Below are positions 1-8,367 of a stretch of 64,000 bases of DNA, in pieces. Source of the DNA: Paraburkholderia youngii (lineage in GTDB: Bacteria > Pseudomonadota > Gammaproteobacteria > Burkholderiales > Burkholderiaceae); contig NZ_JAALDK010000001.1 of the NCBI RefSeq assembly GCF_013366925.1, positions 310,001 to 374,000 of the forward strand, read 5' to 3'. The notes below the pieces were generated by a model that was given only the letters and a program-made list of their open reading frames with translations, did no database searches and was not told where the DNA came from. Made by a program: the position numbers and the translations under genes. The first letter of the stretch is position 1. Each line of letters starts with the position of its first letter.

Positions 1-72
1 GGCCGCGCGGAGCGATGCCAGGAAATCCGTTTGTGAGCGCGCGAGGATGCGTCGTCCTGGCGCGCGCGGCTT

Positions 73-1533
73 TCAGGTTCGCTCTGAAGGATCGGTCTTC
101 GTCGCTGGCGTGCGGATCTCCGGCGACAACTGCGCAAAGATCCATGACGAACATGCGGTAATGATGCCGACACACAGGAATGTCGCATGAAACGCGGGCA
201 GCGAATTCGCGGCGGTCACACGCTGCATGATGCCGGTAAAGGTCGTCAGCAACGCACCGGCCACGGTCACGCCGAGACTCATCGAAAGCATCTGCACGAG
301 CGAAAACAGGCTATTGCCGCTGCTCGCGCCGCCGGTGCCCAGGTCCTTCAGCGTCAACGTGTTCATCGCGGTGAACTGCATCGAGTTCACGCCGCCAAAG
401 ATCGCCAGTTGCACGAGCCGCAGCCACAGCGGCTGATTCGTGCTCGTGAGCGCGAAACTCGCCATCATCAGACCCACCAGAATCGTGTTCGCCATCAGCA
501 CGCGCCGGTAGCTGTACTTCTGAATCAGCGTCGTCACGAGACGCTTCGTTGCCATGCCCGCGGCCGCCACGGGCAGCATCATCAGCCCGGCTTCGAATGC
601 GCTATAGCCGAGGCTCACCTGCAACAGCAGAGGAATCAGGTAGGGCATCGAGCCGCTGCCGATCCGCGCGAACAGATTGCCGAGCAGCCCGACGCTAAAC
701 GTGTGAATCTTGAACAGATCGAGCGGAAAGATCGGCTCGGGCTCGCGCACCGCGTGCAGACCATATGCAACGAAGCACGCCATGCTCAGAATCAGCAGCA
801 CCAGCACCGTCGCATGTTGAATGCCGAACTCGGTGCGGCCATCGAGCGCGAACGAAAGTGCCACCATGCCCACCACCAGCAGCAGGTAGCCGCCGAGGTC
901 GAATTTGCCTGTGTGTTCGTTGCGGCTATCCGGCATGAAAATAAACGTGGCAATGCAGCCCACGATGCCTACCGGCACGTTGATCAGAAAGATCCAGTGC
1001 CACGACGCGATTTTGACGAGCCAGCCGCCGAGCGTCGGTCCGATCAACGGTCCGATCAGGCCCGGGATCGCCACGAAGGCCAACGCCGTCAGATAGCGCT
1101 CCGCCGGAAAGGTACGCAGCACCGCGAGCCGCCCAACCGGCAGCAGCATCGCGCCGCCCACGCCTTGCAGAACGCGGAAGAGCACCAGTTGGTTCAGCGT
1201 GCGCGCGTTCGCGCACAGCAGCGAGCCCACTGCGAACACGAGGATCGCACTGAAGAACACGCGCCGCGTGCCGAGTCTGTCGGCGAGCCAGCCGGACACC
1301 GGGATCATCACCGCCATTGTCAGCGAGTAGGCGATCACCACCGATTGCATGCGCAGCGGCAGCTCGCCGAGGCTTGTCGCCATCGCGGGGAGTGCGGTGT
1401 TGACGATCGTCGAATCGAGCGTCTGCATGAAGAAGCCGGTGGCGACCAGCCACAGCATCACCGTCAGTGCGCGGGGCGAAGGGCCAGAGGGGAGGTCGGG
1501 AGCGAGGGCGGGCGGAGTCGGCGTCGTAGACAT
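73..1533 (-). CDS. mdtD: DHA2-family MFS drug exporter, MdtD-like
   Basis: Inner-membrane proton-coupled exporter of the 14-helix DHA2 branch of the major facilitator superfamily; its sequence resembles E. coli MdtD closely. The ATG at 1533 gives 486 residues, normal for the family. An in-frame TTG further upstream would add 24 residues with no helix or conserved motif, so it was not used. Visible motifs are LDSTIVNTALP (39-49, end of helix 1), GWLADRLGTRR (81-91, loop 2-3 motif A) and RVLQGVGGAMLLPVGR (120-135) followed by GPTLGG (165-170), the antiporter region. Hydrophobic segments continue to about residue 470. The gene lies 129 bp downstream of the MocR regulator on the same strand with no clear terminator between, so joint transcription is possible. 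The substrate cannot be read from the sequence. Confidence 0.88.
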   Translation of the reverse strand: MSTTPTPPALAPDLPSGPSPRALTVMLWLVATGFFMQTLDSTIVNTALPAMATSLGELPLRMQSVVIAYSLTMAVMIPVSGWLADRLGTRRVFFSAILVFAVGSLLCANARTLNQLVLFRVLQGVGGAMLLPVGRLAVLRTFPAERYLTALAFVAIPGLIGPLIGPTLGGWLVKIASWHWIFLINVPVGIVGCIATFIFMPDSRNEHTGKFDLGGYLLLVVGMVALSFALDGRTEFGIQHATVLVLLILSMACFVAYGLHAVREPEPIFPLDLFKIHTFSVGLLGNLFARIGSGSMPYLIPLLLQVSLGYSAFEAGLMMLPVAAAGMATKRLVTTLIQKYSYRRVLMANTILVGLMMASFALTSTNQPLWLRLVQLAIFGGVNSMQFTAMNTLTLKDLGTGGASSGNSLFSLVQMLSMSLGVTVAGALLTTFTGIMQRVTAANSLPAFHATFLCVGIITACSSWIFAQLSPEIRTPATKTDPSERT

Positions 1534-1662
1534 ATGAAGCGGCTGGGCGCGCTCGGTCGGGCTGGGACTCGCTATTCTAGGGAAAAGCGAGTCCTGGCGC
1601 AGCAAGCGGCGCGGTCTTGCGCAAGTGTCGGCGCTGCGGCTCGGCCGCGCTCTGCGCCGTGT

Positions 1663-3081
1663 TCACACATCAGCCGGCAACTGCGCCGCCGCCTGAAAAA
1701 ACGCCTGCGCCCGTGGCTCGTTGCCAAACGCCACATGAATCCTGATCCACGGGCTCGCCTCGCGATTCGGCCTGAAATGTTGTCCAGGCAGCACCGTCAC
1801 ACCGAGCGGCACACCGCATTCAACGAGCCGCTCGGCGTCCGCGACATGGGGCACGCGCGCCCACACGAACTTGCCGCCCGCTGGTTCTTCGAAAATCTCC
1901 CAGCCGGAATCTTCGAGTGTCTGGACGGTCGAGCCGAGCGCGCCGCGCATCTGGCGGCGCAGTCGCTCCAGATATTTGCGATATGCGCCGCGCTCCAGCA
2001 TCCACACCGCCACCGCTTCGGCAAACCGCGAGCCGCCGATGCTCGTCAGCATCTTGATATCGACCAGATCCTTGATGATCGCGTGACTCGCAACCACGCA
2101 GCCGATCCGTAGCGACGACGACAGCGTCTTCGACAGTCCGCCGATGTAGATCACCTGTTCGAGTTGGTCGAGGGTCGCGAGGCGATCGGTGAGCTCGGTC
2201 TGAAAATCCGCGTAGATATCGTCCTCGATAATCTGGAAGCGATGCTCACGCGCCAGTTGCAGCAAACGGAACGCGACCTGCGGTGCGACCGTGGTGCCGG
2301 TCGGATTGTGGAACACGGTGTTGATGAGCAGCAATCTGGGCCGGTGCAGCTTCAGTTGCGCCTGCATCGCATCGAGGTCGGGACCGCTGCCGGTGCGCGG
2401 AATGCCGATCAGCTTCATGCCGTGCAGTCGCAACAGGCCGTACAGGTTGTAGTAACCGGGGTCCTCGACAAAGATCGTGTCGCCAGGCTTCAGCATGTAG
2501 CGCACGAGCAGATCGAACGCCTGGCTCGCGCCATTGGTGATCAGAATCTGCGACGCGTCCGCCTGGATGCCCAATTGGCCAATACGGCCGCGCAACTGTT
2601 CGCGCAAGACGGGATTGCCGAGCGGCGTCGCGTATTCGACCATGCTCGCCGGATCGGTTCGCGACACGTGGCGAATCGCCTGCGCAATGCCATCGATGTC
2701 CCGCCAGCTTTCGGGAATGAAGCCGGTGCTGAGCTTCAGCGTCTCGCCCGGAAAGTTGAATTGCTCAAGCAAATGGTCCGACTCGACATCGGCGCGGCGC
2801 GGGTCCGACGTGCCCTGACAACGCATGTCCGTCGGCTGGCGATCGGCGACGTAAAAGCCGGAGCCGTGGCGCGAGTCGACATAGCCGAGCGACACCAGCC
2901 GGTCGTATGCCTCGATCACCGGGAAGCGGCTCACGCCGAAGTCGGCGGCGAACTGGCGGATCGACGGCAGCTTCGAGCCAGGATGCGCATTGCGCGAACG
3001 GATCCACGCCGAAACGCCCGTGACGATCTGCTCGGTAAGCGGTACGCCGTTGTCCCGATCGAGCTGGATTTCGAGTTTCAT
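1663..3081 (-). CDS. MocR-family regulator (GntR HTH fused to PLP aminotransferase fold)
   Basis: Transcription factor with an N-terminal GntR winged helix (about 1-75, including LPSIRQFAADFGVSR) joined to a class I aminotransferase-like domain. PLP-site features are present: HNPTG, DDIYADF, and the SK pair in GGLSKTLSS with Lys318 as the expected Schiff-base lysine. MocR proteins use PLP or an amino-compound adduct as effector and often autoregulate. The ATG at 3081 was chosen because the GntR domain starts there and GAAGG lies about 7 bases upstream; the frame stays open further upstream but with no domain content. The 472 residues are typical. It is divergent from a DUF2917 gene and upstream of an MFS exporter, its likely targets. 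PdxR- or GabR-type functions cannot be separated without GABA or pyridoxal genes, and none are nearby. Confidence 0.9.
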   Translation of the reverse strand: MKLEIQLDRDNGVPLTEQIVTGVSAWIRSRNAHPGSKLPSIRQFAADFGVSRFPVIEAYDRLVSLGYVDSRHGSGFYVADRQPTDMRCQGTSDPRRADVESDHLLEQFNFPGETLKLSTGFIPESWRDIDGIAQAIRHVSRTDPASMVEYATPLGNPVLREQLRGRIGQLGIQADASQILITNGASQAFDLLVRYMLKPGDTIFVEDPGYYNLYGLLRLHGMKLIGIPRTGSGPDLDAMQAQLKLHRPRLLLINTVFHNPTGTTVAPQVAFRLLQLAREHRFQIIEDDIYADFQTELTDRLATLDQLEQVIYIGGLSKTLSSSLRIGCVVASHAIIKDLVDIKMLTSIGGSRFAEAVAVWMLERGAYRKYLERLRRQMRGALGSTVQTLEDSGWEIFEEPAGGKFVWARVPHVADAERLVECGVPLGVTVLPGQHFRPNREASPWIRIHVAFGNEPRAQAFFQAAAQLPADV

Positions 3082-3147
3082 ACGCTTGCCTTCTATCGCC
3101 GGCCCGCGAGCGCGCAAGCTTTTAACCTGCGTCGGGCGAGCCATGCC

Positions 3148-3198
3148 AACTGTTCGGTTTTTTGACTGAACAGTTCCGATGAAAGTGTTCGGAACTGT
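3148..3198. promoter_or_regulatory. Repeated GAACNGTTC-type sites, candidate MocR operator
   Basis: The 183-bp divergent region holds AACTGTTC (3148-3155), GAACAGTTCC (3168-3177, whose reverse complement repeats the first site) and GTTCGGAACTGT (3187-3198). The three related sites are spaced about two helical turns apart. MocR regulators are known to bind repeated half-sites in divergent promoters and to autoregulate. Assigning these sites to the MocR protein is inference from position and symmetry. Confidence 0.5.
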
Positions 3199-3264
3199 GC
3201 ATGGGTTTCCGATCATCGCACGCCAATAATCGGTACAACAGAAAGTTCTTCGAGGAGAACGGCG

Positions 3265-3570
3265 ATGCGAGAAGTGCGAGTTTTCGAACTGGAACATGGC
3301 GAGCCCGTCACGGCCTGGCGCGTTGCGCGCCCGTCGATTTTCAAGATGATCAGCGGCAAGGTCTGGCTGACCGTCGAGGGCGAGCATGAAGATCACTGGC
3401 TGGCGGCAGGGCAGTCGATCGAGTTGGCGCGTGGATCGGTGGCATGGATCAGCGCGGGGCGGGAGGGGGCGCGTTTCGCGCTGGCGAGCGGCTCGCAACG
3501 CAAGCTGCCGACGCTGCTACTCGGCTGGCCGGTCCCGGCTTGGCTGGCGCGTCGGCCGGGCGTGGTCTGA
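3265..3570 (+). CDS. DUF2917 domain protein
   Basis: A 101-residue soluble protein matching the DUF2917 family, small beta-rich proteins common in Burkholderiaceae with no assigned biochemical role. The core runs from about residue 5 to 95 and includes the pattern VWLTVEGEHEDHWLAAGQSIEL, read here as two pieces (VWLTVEGE, then DHWLAAGQSIEL), which resembles a cupin-like beta-sandwich strand pair. There is no signal peptide or membrane segment. GAGGAGAA lies 6-13 bases before the ATG and fixes the start. The gene is divergent from the MocR regulator with shared repeated sites between them, so control by that regulator is likely but unproven. It converges with the citrate-synthase-like gene; I see no terminator in the 58-bp gap. 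Confidence 0.75.
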   Translation: MREVRVFELEHGEPVTAWRVARPSIFKMISGKVWLTVEGEHEDHWLAAGQSIELARGSVAWISAGREGARFALASGSQRKLPTLLLGWPVPAWLARRPGVV

Positions 3571-3628
3571 TGCGTGGCGAACGGCGAGCCGCCGCTTTGC
3601 GGGCCCGACCTAGCCCCCAAAGCAGCCC

Positions 3629-4870
3629 CTAAGCATCCCCTCCCGCCTGATACTCCCCGATATACCGCGCTCGCGGCCGGATCAACCGGCCATCGCGCGT
3701 CTGCTCCATCGCGTGCGCGATCCAGCCGACCACCCGCCCGAGCGCAAAGAGCGTGAACGCGGCGCCGGTCGGCAAGCCGAGCACGCGCTCGATCGCCGCA
3801 AGCGCGAAATCCACGGTCGGCTCGGCGCCGGTCGTGTCGCGCACCGCACGTGAAAGCTGCAGCACCTCGTTGAGCGGCGAGCGGGCCGGCGCGCAGTCGG
3901 CGAGCATCATCAGCAACAACCGCGCGCGCGGATCGCCGTCCGGATAGAGCGGATGACCGAAGCCCGACAGCACCGGACCTTGCGCGCCGTGCTCGTGCCG
4001 CGCGAGGCGGTTCGCCAGATAGCGGTCCAGATCGGGCGAGCGCGACGCTTCATCGAGCAGGGCCGCAATGCGCACGGTTTCGCCGCCGTGACGCGGCCCG
4101 GAGAGCGCCGCGAGGCCGCCCGCGACCGCGCCGAACAAGTGCGTGCCCGTCGACGTGATGCAGCGGACCGTGAACGTGGACGCGTTCAGCTCGTGATCCG
4201 CGCACGCGACCAGCGCCGCGCGCAGCAGCCCGCTTTGCGGCCGGCTGCGCACCCGCCAGGCCGTCGCGATCTGCCGATGCAGCGGTTCGTTCGACGGCGC
4301 CGCTAGCAGCATCGCGGCGGCCAGCAGCCGCATCACGGCGCACGCGGTGTCCAGTTGGGCGTCGCGGCCGAGCGCCCACACGCGCGGCATCTGCGCGGCG
4401 GCGGCCGGCAGCAGCACGAGCGCGCGATCGAGTGGCGTGCTGTCACTCCACAGCTTGAGCCACGCGGCCCATTGCGCGGGGGCGAGCGGCACGGCGGGCG
4501 CATCGGCGATGCGCCGCGCGCTGCATTGCCACAGCAGCGCCGCGACGTCTTCGAGTGACGCACTGCGTGCAAGCTCGATCGCATCGTGCCCGCGATACAG
4601 CAGCCGACCGTCCGCGACCAGCGTGATCGACGATTCGAGCACCGGCACGCCCCAGTCGAGCACCTTCTGCGCGACCTTGCCCGCTCGCTTGCCGTCCGCC
4701 TTGCGACGCGCAAGGCGGCGCACCTCGGCGGCATCGTAGAGGCGATGCCTGCCTTGCGCATCCGGCGACGAGCCGAGCATGCCGCGGCTCACGTACGCGT
4801 ACAGCGTCGGCAAGCTGACGCCGAGCGTCGCGGCTGCTTCGGCGGCGGTCAGATAAATCGGGGCTGACAT
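3629..4870 (-). CDS. Citrate-synthase-family protein with N-terminal helix-turn-helix
   Basis: A two-part protein of 413 residues. Residues 1-60 form a MerR/excisionase-type DNA-binding domain (YLTAAEAAATLGVSLPTLY, then a basic GRHRLYDAAEVRRLARRK wing). Residues 70-400 form a citrate synthase fold. The catalytic triad is kept: His261 in GPRHGGE, His306 in GFGHPLYPDGDPRA and Asp354 in PTVDF. The Arg-rich RPRARYIG near the C terminus fits the substrate-binding arginine, so catalysis is plausible. Ordinary citrate synthases lack the DNA-binding domain, which suggests a metabolite-sensing or autoregulating enzyme. It is divergent from a CoA transferase across a region with a perfect palindrome. 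The reaction is unknown: it could condense an acyl-CoA with an oxo acid, or only sense one. Confidence 0.82.
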   Translation of the reverse strand: MSAPIYLTAAEAAATLGVSLPTLYAYVSRGMLGSSPDAQGRHRLYDAAEVRRLARRKADGKRAGKVAQKVLDWGVPVLESSITLVADGRLLYRGHDAIELARSASLEDVAALLWQCSARRIADAPAVPLAPAQWAAWLKLWSDSTPLDRALVLLPAAAAQMPRVWALGRDAQLDTACAVMRLLAAAMLLAAPSNEPLHRQIATAWRVRSRPQSGLLRAALVACADHELNASTFTVRCITSTGTHLFGAVAGGLAALSGPRHGGETVRIAALLDEASRSPDLDRYLANRLARHEHGAQGPVLSGFGHPLYPDGDPRARLLLMMLADCAPARSPLNEVLQLSRAVRDTTGAEPTVDFALAAIERVLGLPTGAAFTLFALGRVVGWIAHAMEQTRDGRLIRPRARYIGEYQAGGDA

Positions 4871-4892
4871 GAAAGCGAGTGAAAACCGAAGA

Positions 4893-4929
4893 AATCAATA
4901 TATGTTGATTATCATAATCAAGATTGATT
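4893..4929. promoter_or_regulatory. Perfect 17-bp palindrome with flanking TTGATT/AATCAA half-sites
   Basis: TTGATTAT-C-ATAATCAA at 4905-4921 is a perfect dyad. AATCAA at 4893-4898 and TTGATT at 4924-4929 extend the same half-site on both sides, giving four alternating half-sites in 37 bp. The AT-rich patch stands out from its GC-rich surroundings and lies between the divergent HTH-citrate synthase and CoA transferase genes. An operator for the HTH protein is the simplest reading. Confidence 0.6.
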
Positions 4930-4996
4930 GCAGCAAGGCGCAAATTTAGACTCGGTGCACCTGCTTCCTGTGCGCGCGGTCAACGCGCCCGATGCC

Positions 4997-6412
4997 ATGA
5001 CACCCGAACTCGCCCTCAAGCACATCTGGACCCTCGCCGGCTGCGATCCGGTCGCGCTGCACGCCGTGTCGCTTGCCGGCGCGGACCCCGGCTTGCCTTC
5101 GGTCTATCGCGTCGGCAGCCTCGCGTCGTCGACCATCGCGGCGACGGGCCTCGCGGCCGCCGAATACTGGCACCTGCGCAGCGGACACAGGCAACGGGTG
5201 TCGGTGCAGATGCATCGCGCACTGGCGGCGTTTCGCAGCGAACGCTATCTGCGGATCGACGATGGGCCGCCGCCCGCGCTGCGCGATCCGGTCACTGGCT
5301 TCTACGAAACGGGCGACGGCCGCTGGATCCAACTGCACACGAATTTTGCGCATCACTTGAAGGGCGTGCTCGACGTGCTCGGCTGCGACAACGGCCCGGA
5401 GTCGGTGGCGGCCGCGATTCGCGGCTGGGAGGGCGCGACGCTCGATCAAACGCTCGCCGACGCGGGCCTATGCGCCGCCTTGATTCGCACGCCCGACGAA
5501 TGGGCCGCGCTCGAGCAGGCCAAAGCGATCGGGCGCTTGCCGCTGTTCGAGATCGAGCGCATCGGCGACGCGCCGGCCGAGCCGCCGCGCCACGCCGACG
5601 CCGACGCCGACGCCGAACCAGGCGTCGATCGTCCGCTCGCGTGCGTGCGGGTGCTGGATCTGTCGCGGATCATCGCCGGACCGGTGGCCGGCCGCGCGCT
5701 CGCGCATCATGGCGCGGACGTGATGACGATCAACGGGCCGCATCTGCCGAACATCGCGCCGCTCGTGATCGACAACGGCCGCGGCAAGCGTTCGGCGCTC
5801 GTCGATCTGCGCGACGCCGCTGGCTGCGACACGTTGCGCGGACTCGCGCGCGATGCCGACGTGTTCCTGCAGGCCTATCGTCCGGGCGCGCTCGCGGCGC
5901 GCGGCTTCGGGCCGGCCGAGCTGGCGCGCCTGCGGCCTGGCATCGTCTATGTGTCGGTTTGCGCGTACGGGTACACGGGGCCGTGGGCGCAGCGACGCGG
6001 CTTCGATAGTCTGGTGCAGTCGGCGAGCGGCATCGCGTGGACGGAGCGCGCGGCGGCGGGTTCGGCCGAGCCGCGGCATCTGCCATGTCAGGCGCTCGAT
6101 CACGCGACCGGCTATCTGGCCGCGTTCGGCGCGATGGTCGCGCTCGCGCGGCGGGCACGCGAGGGTGGCAGCTGGCATGTGAAGGTGTCGCTTGCGCAGA
6201 CCGGGCGCTGGCTGCAGTCGTTCGGGCTGCTGGCCGATGGACAGCAGGCGCCCGAGATGTCGCTCGACGATGTGCGCGATTGCGTCGCGAGCGTGCAATC
6301 GGAGTTTGGGTGCGTGCTGGGCGTTCAGCCCGCCGAAGAACTGGAACAGACGCCGGCGTTTTATGCGCTGCCGCCGGCGCGCATCGGCGCGCACGAAGCC
6401 CGGTGGACGTAA
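4997..6412 (+). CDS. CaiB/BaiF-type CoA transferase with extended N-terminal half
   Basis: Class III CoA transferase moving CoA between carboxylic acids. The ATG at 4997 gives 471 residues; the only earlier start (TTG 4928) sits inside the palindromic operator region and was not used. The second half (about 215-471) carries the familiar entry motif CVRVLDLSRIIAGPVAGR and LDHATGYLAAFGAMVAL, where Asp368 aligns with the catalytic Asp of formyl-CoA transferases. The first 200 residues look like a second, partial CaiB-like half (residues 40-190, including TGFYETGDGRWIQLH), so the order of parts differs from the usual single domain of about 400 residues. The halves are joined by an Ala-Asp linker coded by GCCGAC hexamers. 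It is divergent from the HTH-citrate synthase, suggesting a shared acyl-CoA pathway. The substrate is unknown. Confidence 0.82.
   Translation: MTPELALKHIWTLAGCDPVALHAVSLAGADPGLPSVYRVGSLASSTIAATGLAAAEYWHLRSGHRQRVSVQMHRALAAFRSERYLRIDDGPPPALRDPVTGFYETGDGRWIQLHTNFAHHLKGVLDVLGCDNGPESVAAAIRGWEGATLDQTLADAGLCAALIRTPDEWAALEQAKAIGRLPLFEIERIGDAPAEPPRHADADADAEPGVDRPLACVRVLDLSRIIAGPVAGRALAHHGADVMTINGPHLPNIAPLVIDNGRGKRSALVDLRDAAGCDTLRGLARDADVFLQAYRPGALAARGFGPAELARLRPGIVYVSVCAYGYTGPWAQRRGFDSLVQSASGIAWTERAAAGSAEPRHLPCQALDHATGYLAAFGAMVALARRAREGGSWHVKVSLAQTGRWLQSFGLLADGQQAPEMSLDDVRDCVASVQSEFGCVLGVQPAEELEQTPAFYALPPARIGAHEARWT
5594..5617 (+). repeat. GCCGAC hexanucleotide tract inside the CoA transferase
   Basis: Three GCCGAC units followed by GCCGAA code for alternating Ala-Asp between the two halves of the CoA transferase. 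Because the unit is six bases, length change would alter the linker without a frameshift. Confidence 0.7.
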
Positions 6413-6485
6413 CAGGGTAGCGTGCGCCGCGTTGGAGTTTGAAGCGCGGCGCGCCCGGCTGCGGGACCATTCACCGAGCCGCAGC

Positions 6486-7232
6486 CTACTTCCTCAACTC
6501 CGCCACGAAGTCGTAGTAATCGTTGCGGCAGTACGTGTCCGTCAACTCGATCGCGCGCTGATCCGCCGTATAGCCCACGCGCGTGATCAACAGCAACGCC
6601 TCGTTCGGCGCGATGCTCATCTGCTGCGCGATCTCGTCGCTCGCGTTCACCGCGCGAAAGTGCTGCAACGCGCGCACGATCGTCAATCCGCGATTCTCCA
6701 GATACGTGTACAGCGAGTCGCCGATTGCCTGCGGATCGGGAATCACCGCGGCCGGGAACGTCGAATTCTCGACCGCCATCACGATGCCGTCGGCGAGTCT
6801 CAGCCGCCGCAGCCGTGTGACCGCGGCGGCCGGCGACAGCCCCAACTGGATCACCTCGTCGCGATTGGCCGGCGAGATTTCCCGCGACAGCCACTTCGAA
6901 CTCGGTGTGAAGCCGCGCCGCCGCAGCATTTCGCTGAAGCTCGACAGGCGCGACAACGGATCTTCATAGCGCGGCGTGATGAAGCTGCCCGCGCCCTGGG
7001 TGCGGCGAATCAAACCCTGCTCGACGAGCAGCGCGATCGCCTTACGCGAAGTGATGCGCGATACGCCGAGCGCCTCCGACAGCACCCGCTCGGAGGGGAG
7101 CGCCTCGCCGGCGTTCCAGCGGTTTTCGTGGATCGCGCTGCCGAGCTTGCGGGCAAGTTGCAGATAGAGCGGCGTGTCGTTTTCCGGGTCCGGGCGCAGG
7201 TCGCGCCAGCGGTCTTCCGAGGCAGAGGTCAT
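6486..7232 (-). CDS. GntR-family regulator with UTRA ligand domain (HutC/NagR type)
   Basis: DNA-binding regulator of the HutC subfamily. Residues 10-80 make the winged helix (PLYLQLARKLGSAI, then LPSERVLSEALGVSRITSRKAI) and residues 90-245 the UTRA effector domain, which in this subfamily binds sugar phosphates, histidine derivatives or similar small ligands. The ATG at 7232 (248 residues) and a GTG at 7241 (three residues longer) are both possible; neither has a strong Shine-Dalgarno sequence. The gene is divergent from an aldo/keto reductase across 196 bp and ends 73 bp from the converging CoA transferase. No nag or hut genes are nearby, so the ligand is open. I see no clear dyad of the usual HutC type in the divergent region. 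Confidence 0.85.
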   Translation of the reverse strand: MTSASEDRWRDLRPDPENDTPLYLQLARKLGSAIHENRWNAGEALPSERVLSEALGVSRITSRKAIALLVEQGLIRRTQGAGSFITPRYEDPLSRLSSFSEMLRRRGFTPSSKWLSREISPANRDEVIQLGLSPAAAVTRLRRLRLADGIVMAVENSTFPAAVIPDPQAIGDSLYTYLENRGLTIVRALQHFRAVNASDEIAQQMSIAPNEALLLITRVGYTADQRAIELTDTYCRNDYYDFVAELRK

Positions 7233-7428
7233 GGGGCTCACGCAAGATGGGCAAGCGGCAATTTTAAAACATCGGCGCGTCCCGTTATAGCGGGCTTTTG
7301 CCTGGCGCGCCGTCGTTAGGCCGCGTAGCCGCTAAACTCATCTCCAGGTTTTTCGTAGCATGCGTTGCGCGGTGAGGCCGCGCGCAATTGCATCGCATCC
7401 GGATCGAGCCACTTTCGAAGGAGTCAGC

Positions 7429-8274
7429 ATGACGAGCGAAATCGTAAGCGTGAGCTTGCCGGGCGGCGAGCGCATTCCGGCACTGGGGCAGGGCACGTGG
7501 GAGATGGGCGAGCAGCGGGCACGACGCGCGGCGGAAATCGATGCGCTGCGCTGCGGCATCGAACTCGGCGTGACGCTGATCGACACCGCCGAAATGTACG
7601 GCGACGGCGCGACCGAGTCGCTGCTCGGCGAAGCGCTCGCCGGTTTGCGCGACAAGGTGTTTCTGGTCAGCAAGGTGTATCCGCACAACGCCAGCCGGCG
7701 CGGCGTGATCGCCGCGTGTGAGCAGAGCCTGAAGCGTCTGAAGACGGACCGGCTGGATTTGTATCTGCTGCACTGGCGTGGCTCTGTGCCGCTCGCGGAC
7801 ACCGTCGATGGCTTCGAGGCGCTGCGGCACGCGGGCAAGATCCGTCACTGGGGCGTGAGCAACTTCGATACCGACGACATGGAAGAACTCGTCGCGACGC
7901 CAGGCGGCGACGCATGCGCGACCAACCAGATTCTGTACAACGTGGCGCGGCGCGGGCCGGAGTTCGATCTGCTGCCATGGCTCGCCGCGCGCGTCATGCC
8001 GGCGATGGCATACAGCCCGGTCGATCATGCGCGGCTGCCAAAACGCTCGCCGCTTGACGACATCGCCGACGCGCGCGGCGTCTCCGTGTTTCAGGTGGCG
8101 CTCGCGTGGGTGCTGGGCAAGCCCAATGTGTGCGCGATTCCGAAGGCGGCGCGGGTCGAGCATGTGCGCGACAACTATCGCGCGTCGCAACTGGTGCTGG
8201 AAGCCGGCGAACTCGCCGCGCTCGACGCGTACTTCAAGCCGCCGCGCGGCAAGCGTGCGCTGGAGATGTTGTAA
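7429..8274 (+). CDS. Aldo/keto reductase
   Basis: NADPH-dependent oxidoreductase of the aldo/keto reductase superfamily, a cytosolic TIM barrel reducing aldehydes or ketones. The catalytic tetrad is complete: Asp52 and Tyr57 in LIDTAEMYG, Lys82 in LVSKVYP and His115 in LLHWRG. GVSNFDTDDM and the C-terminal CAIPKAARVEHVRDN match the cofactor-binding region. AAGGAG lies 6 bases before the ATG at 7429, giving 281 residues; the frame is open upstream, but without Shine-Dalgarno support. The length is at the short end of the family, close to the E. coli DkgA/YeaE group. It is divergent from the GntR/UTRA regulator, which may control it. The natural substrate cannot be deduced. Confidence 0.92.
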   Translation: MTSEIVSVSLPGGERIPALGQGTWEMGEQRARRAAEIDALRCGIELGVTLIDTAEMYGDGATESLLGEALAGLRDKVFLVSKVYPHNASRRGVIAACEQSLKRLKTDRLDLYLLHWRGSVPLADTVDGFEALRHAGKIRHWGVSNFDTDDMEELVATPGGDACATNQILYNVARRGPEFDLLPWLAARVMPAMAYSPVDHARLPKRSPLDDIADARGVSVFQVALAWVLGKPNVCAIPKAARVEHVRDNYRASQLVLEAGELAALDAYFKPPRGKRALEML

Positions 8275-8367
8275 GCGCCGGCGCGGCCGCCGTCCGTTGC
8301 GGAGCGGCGGCGCGCGAGGCTCTCAGCGAGGTGGGCGCGGATGACGCCGCGCGCGCTGACGCGGCGC

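Noticed and set aside
187..2112. A long plus-strand frame opposite the MFS and MocR genes
   Set aside because: Both minus-strand genes are complete with catalytic and membrane motifs; the plus frame is very rich in Arg, His and Gln and has no domain.
7233..7428. CCCGTTATAGCGGG near-palindrome (about 7290) as GntR operator
   Set aside because: Arms are only four bases and it resembles a weak hairpin with CTTTTG; too little to call.
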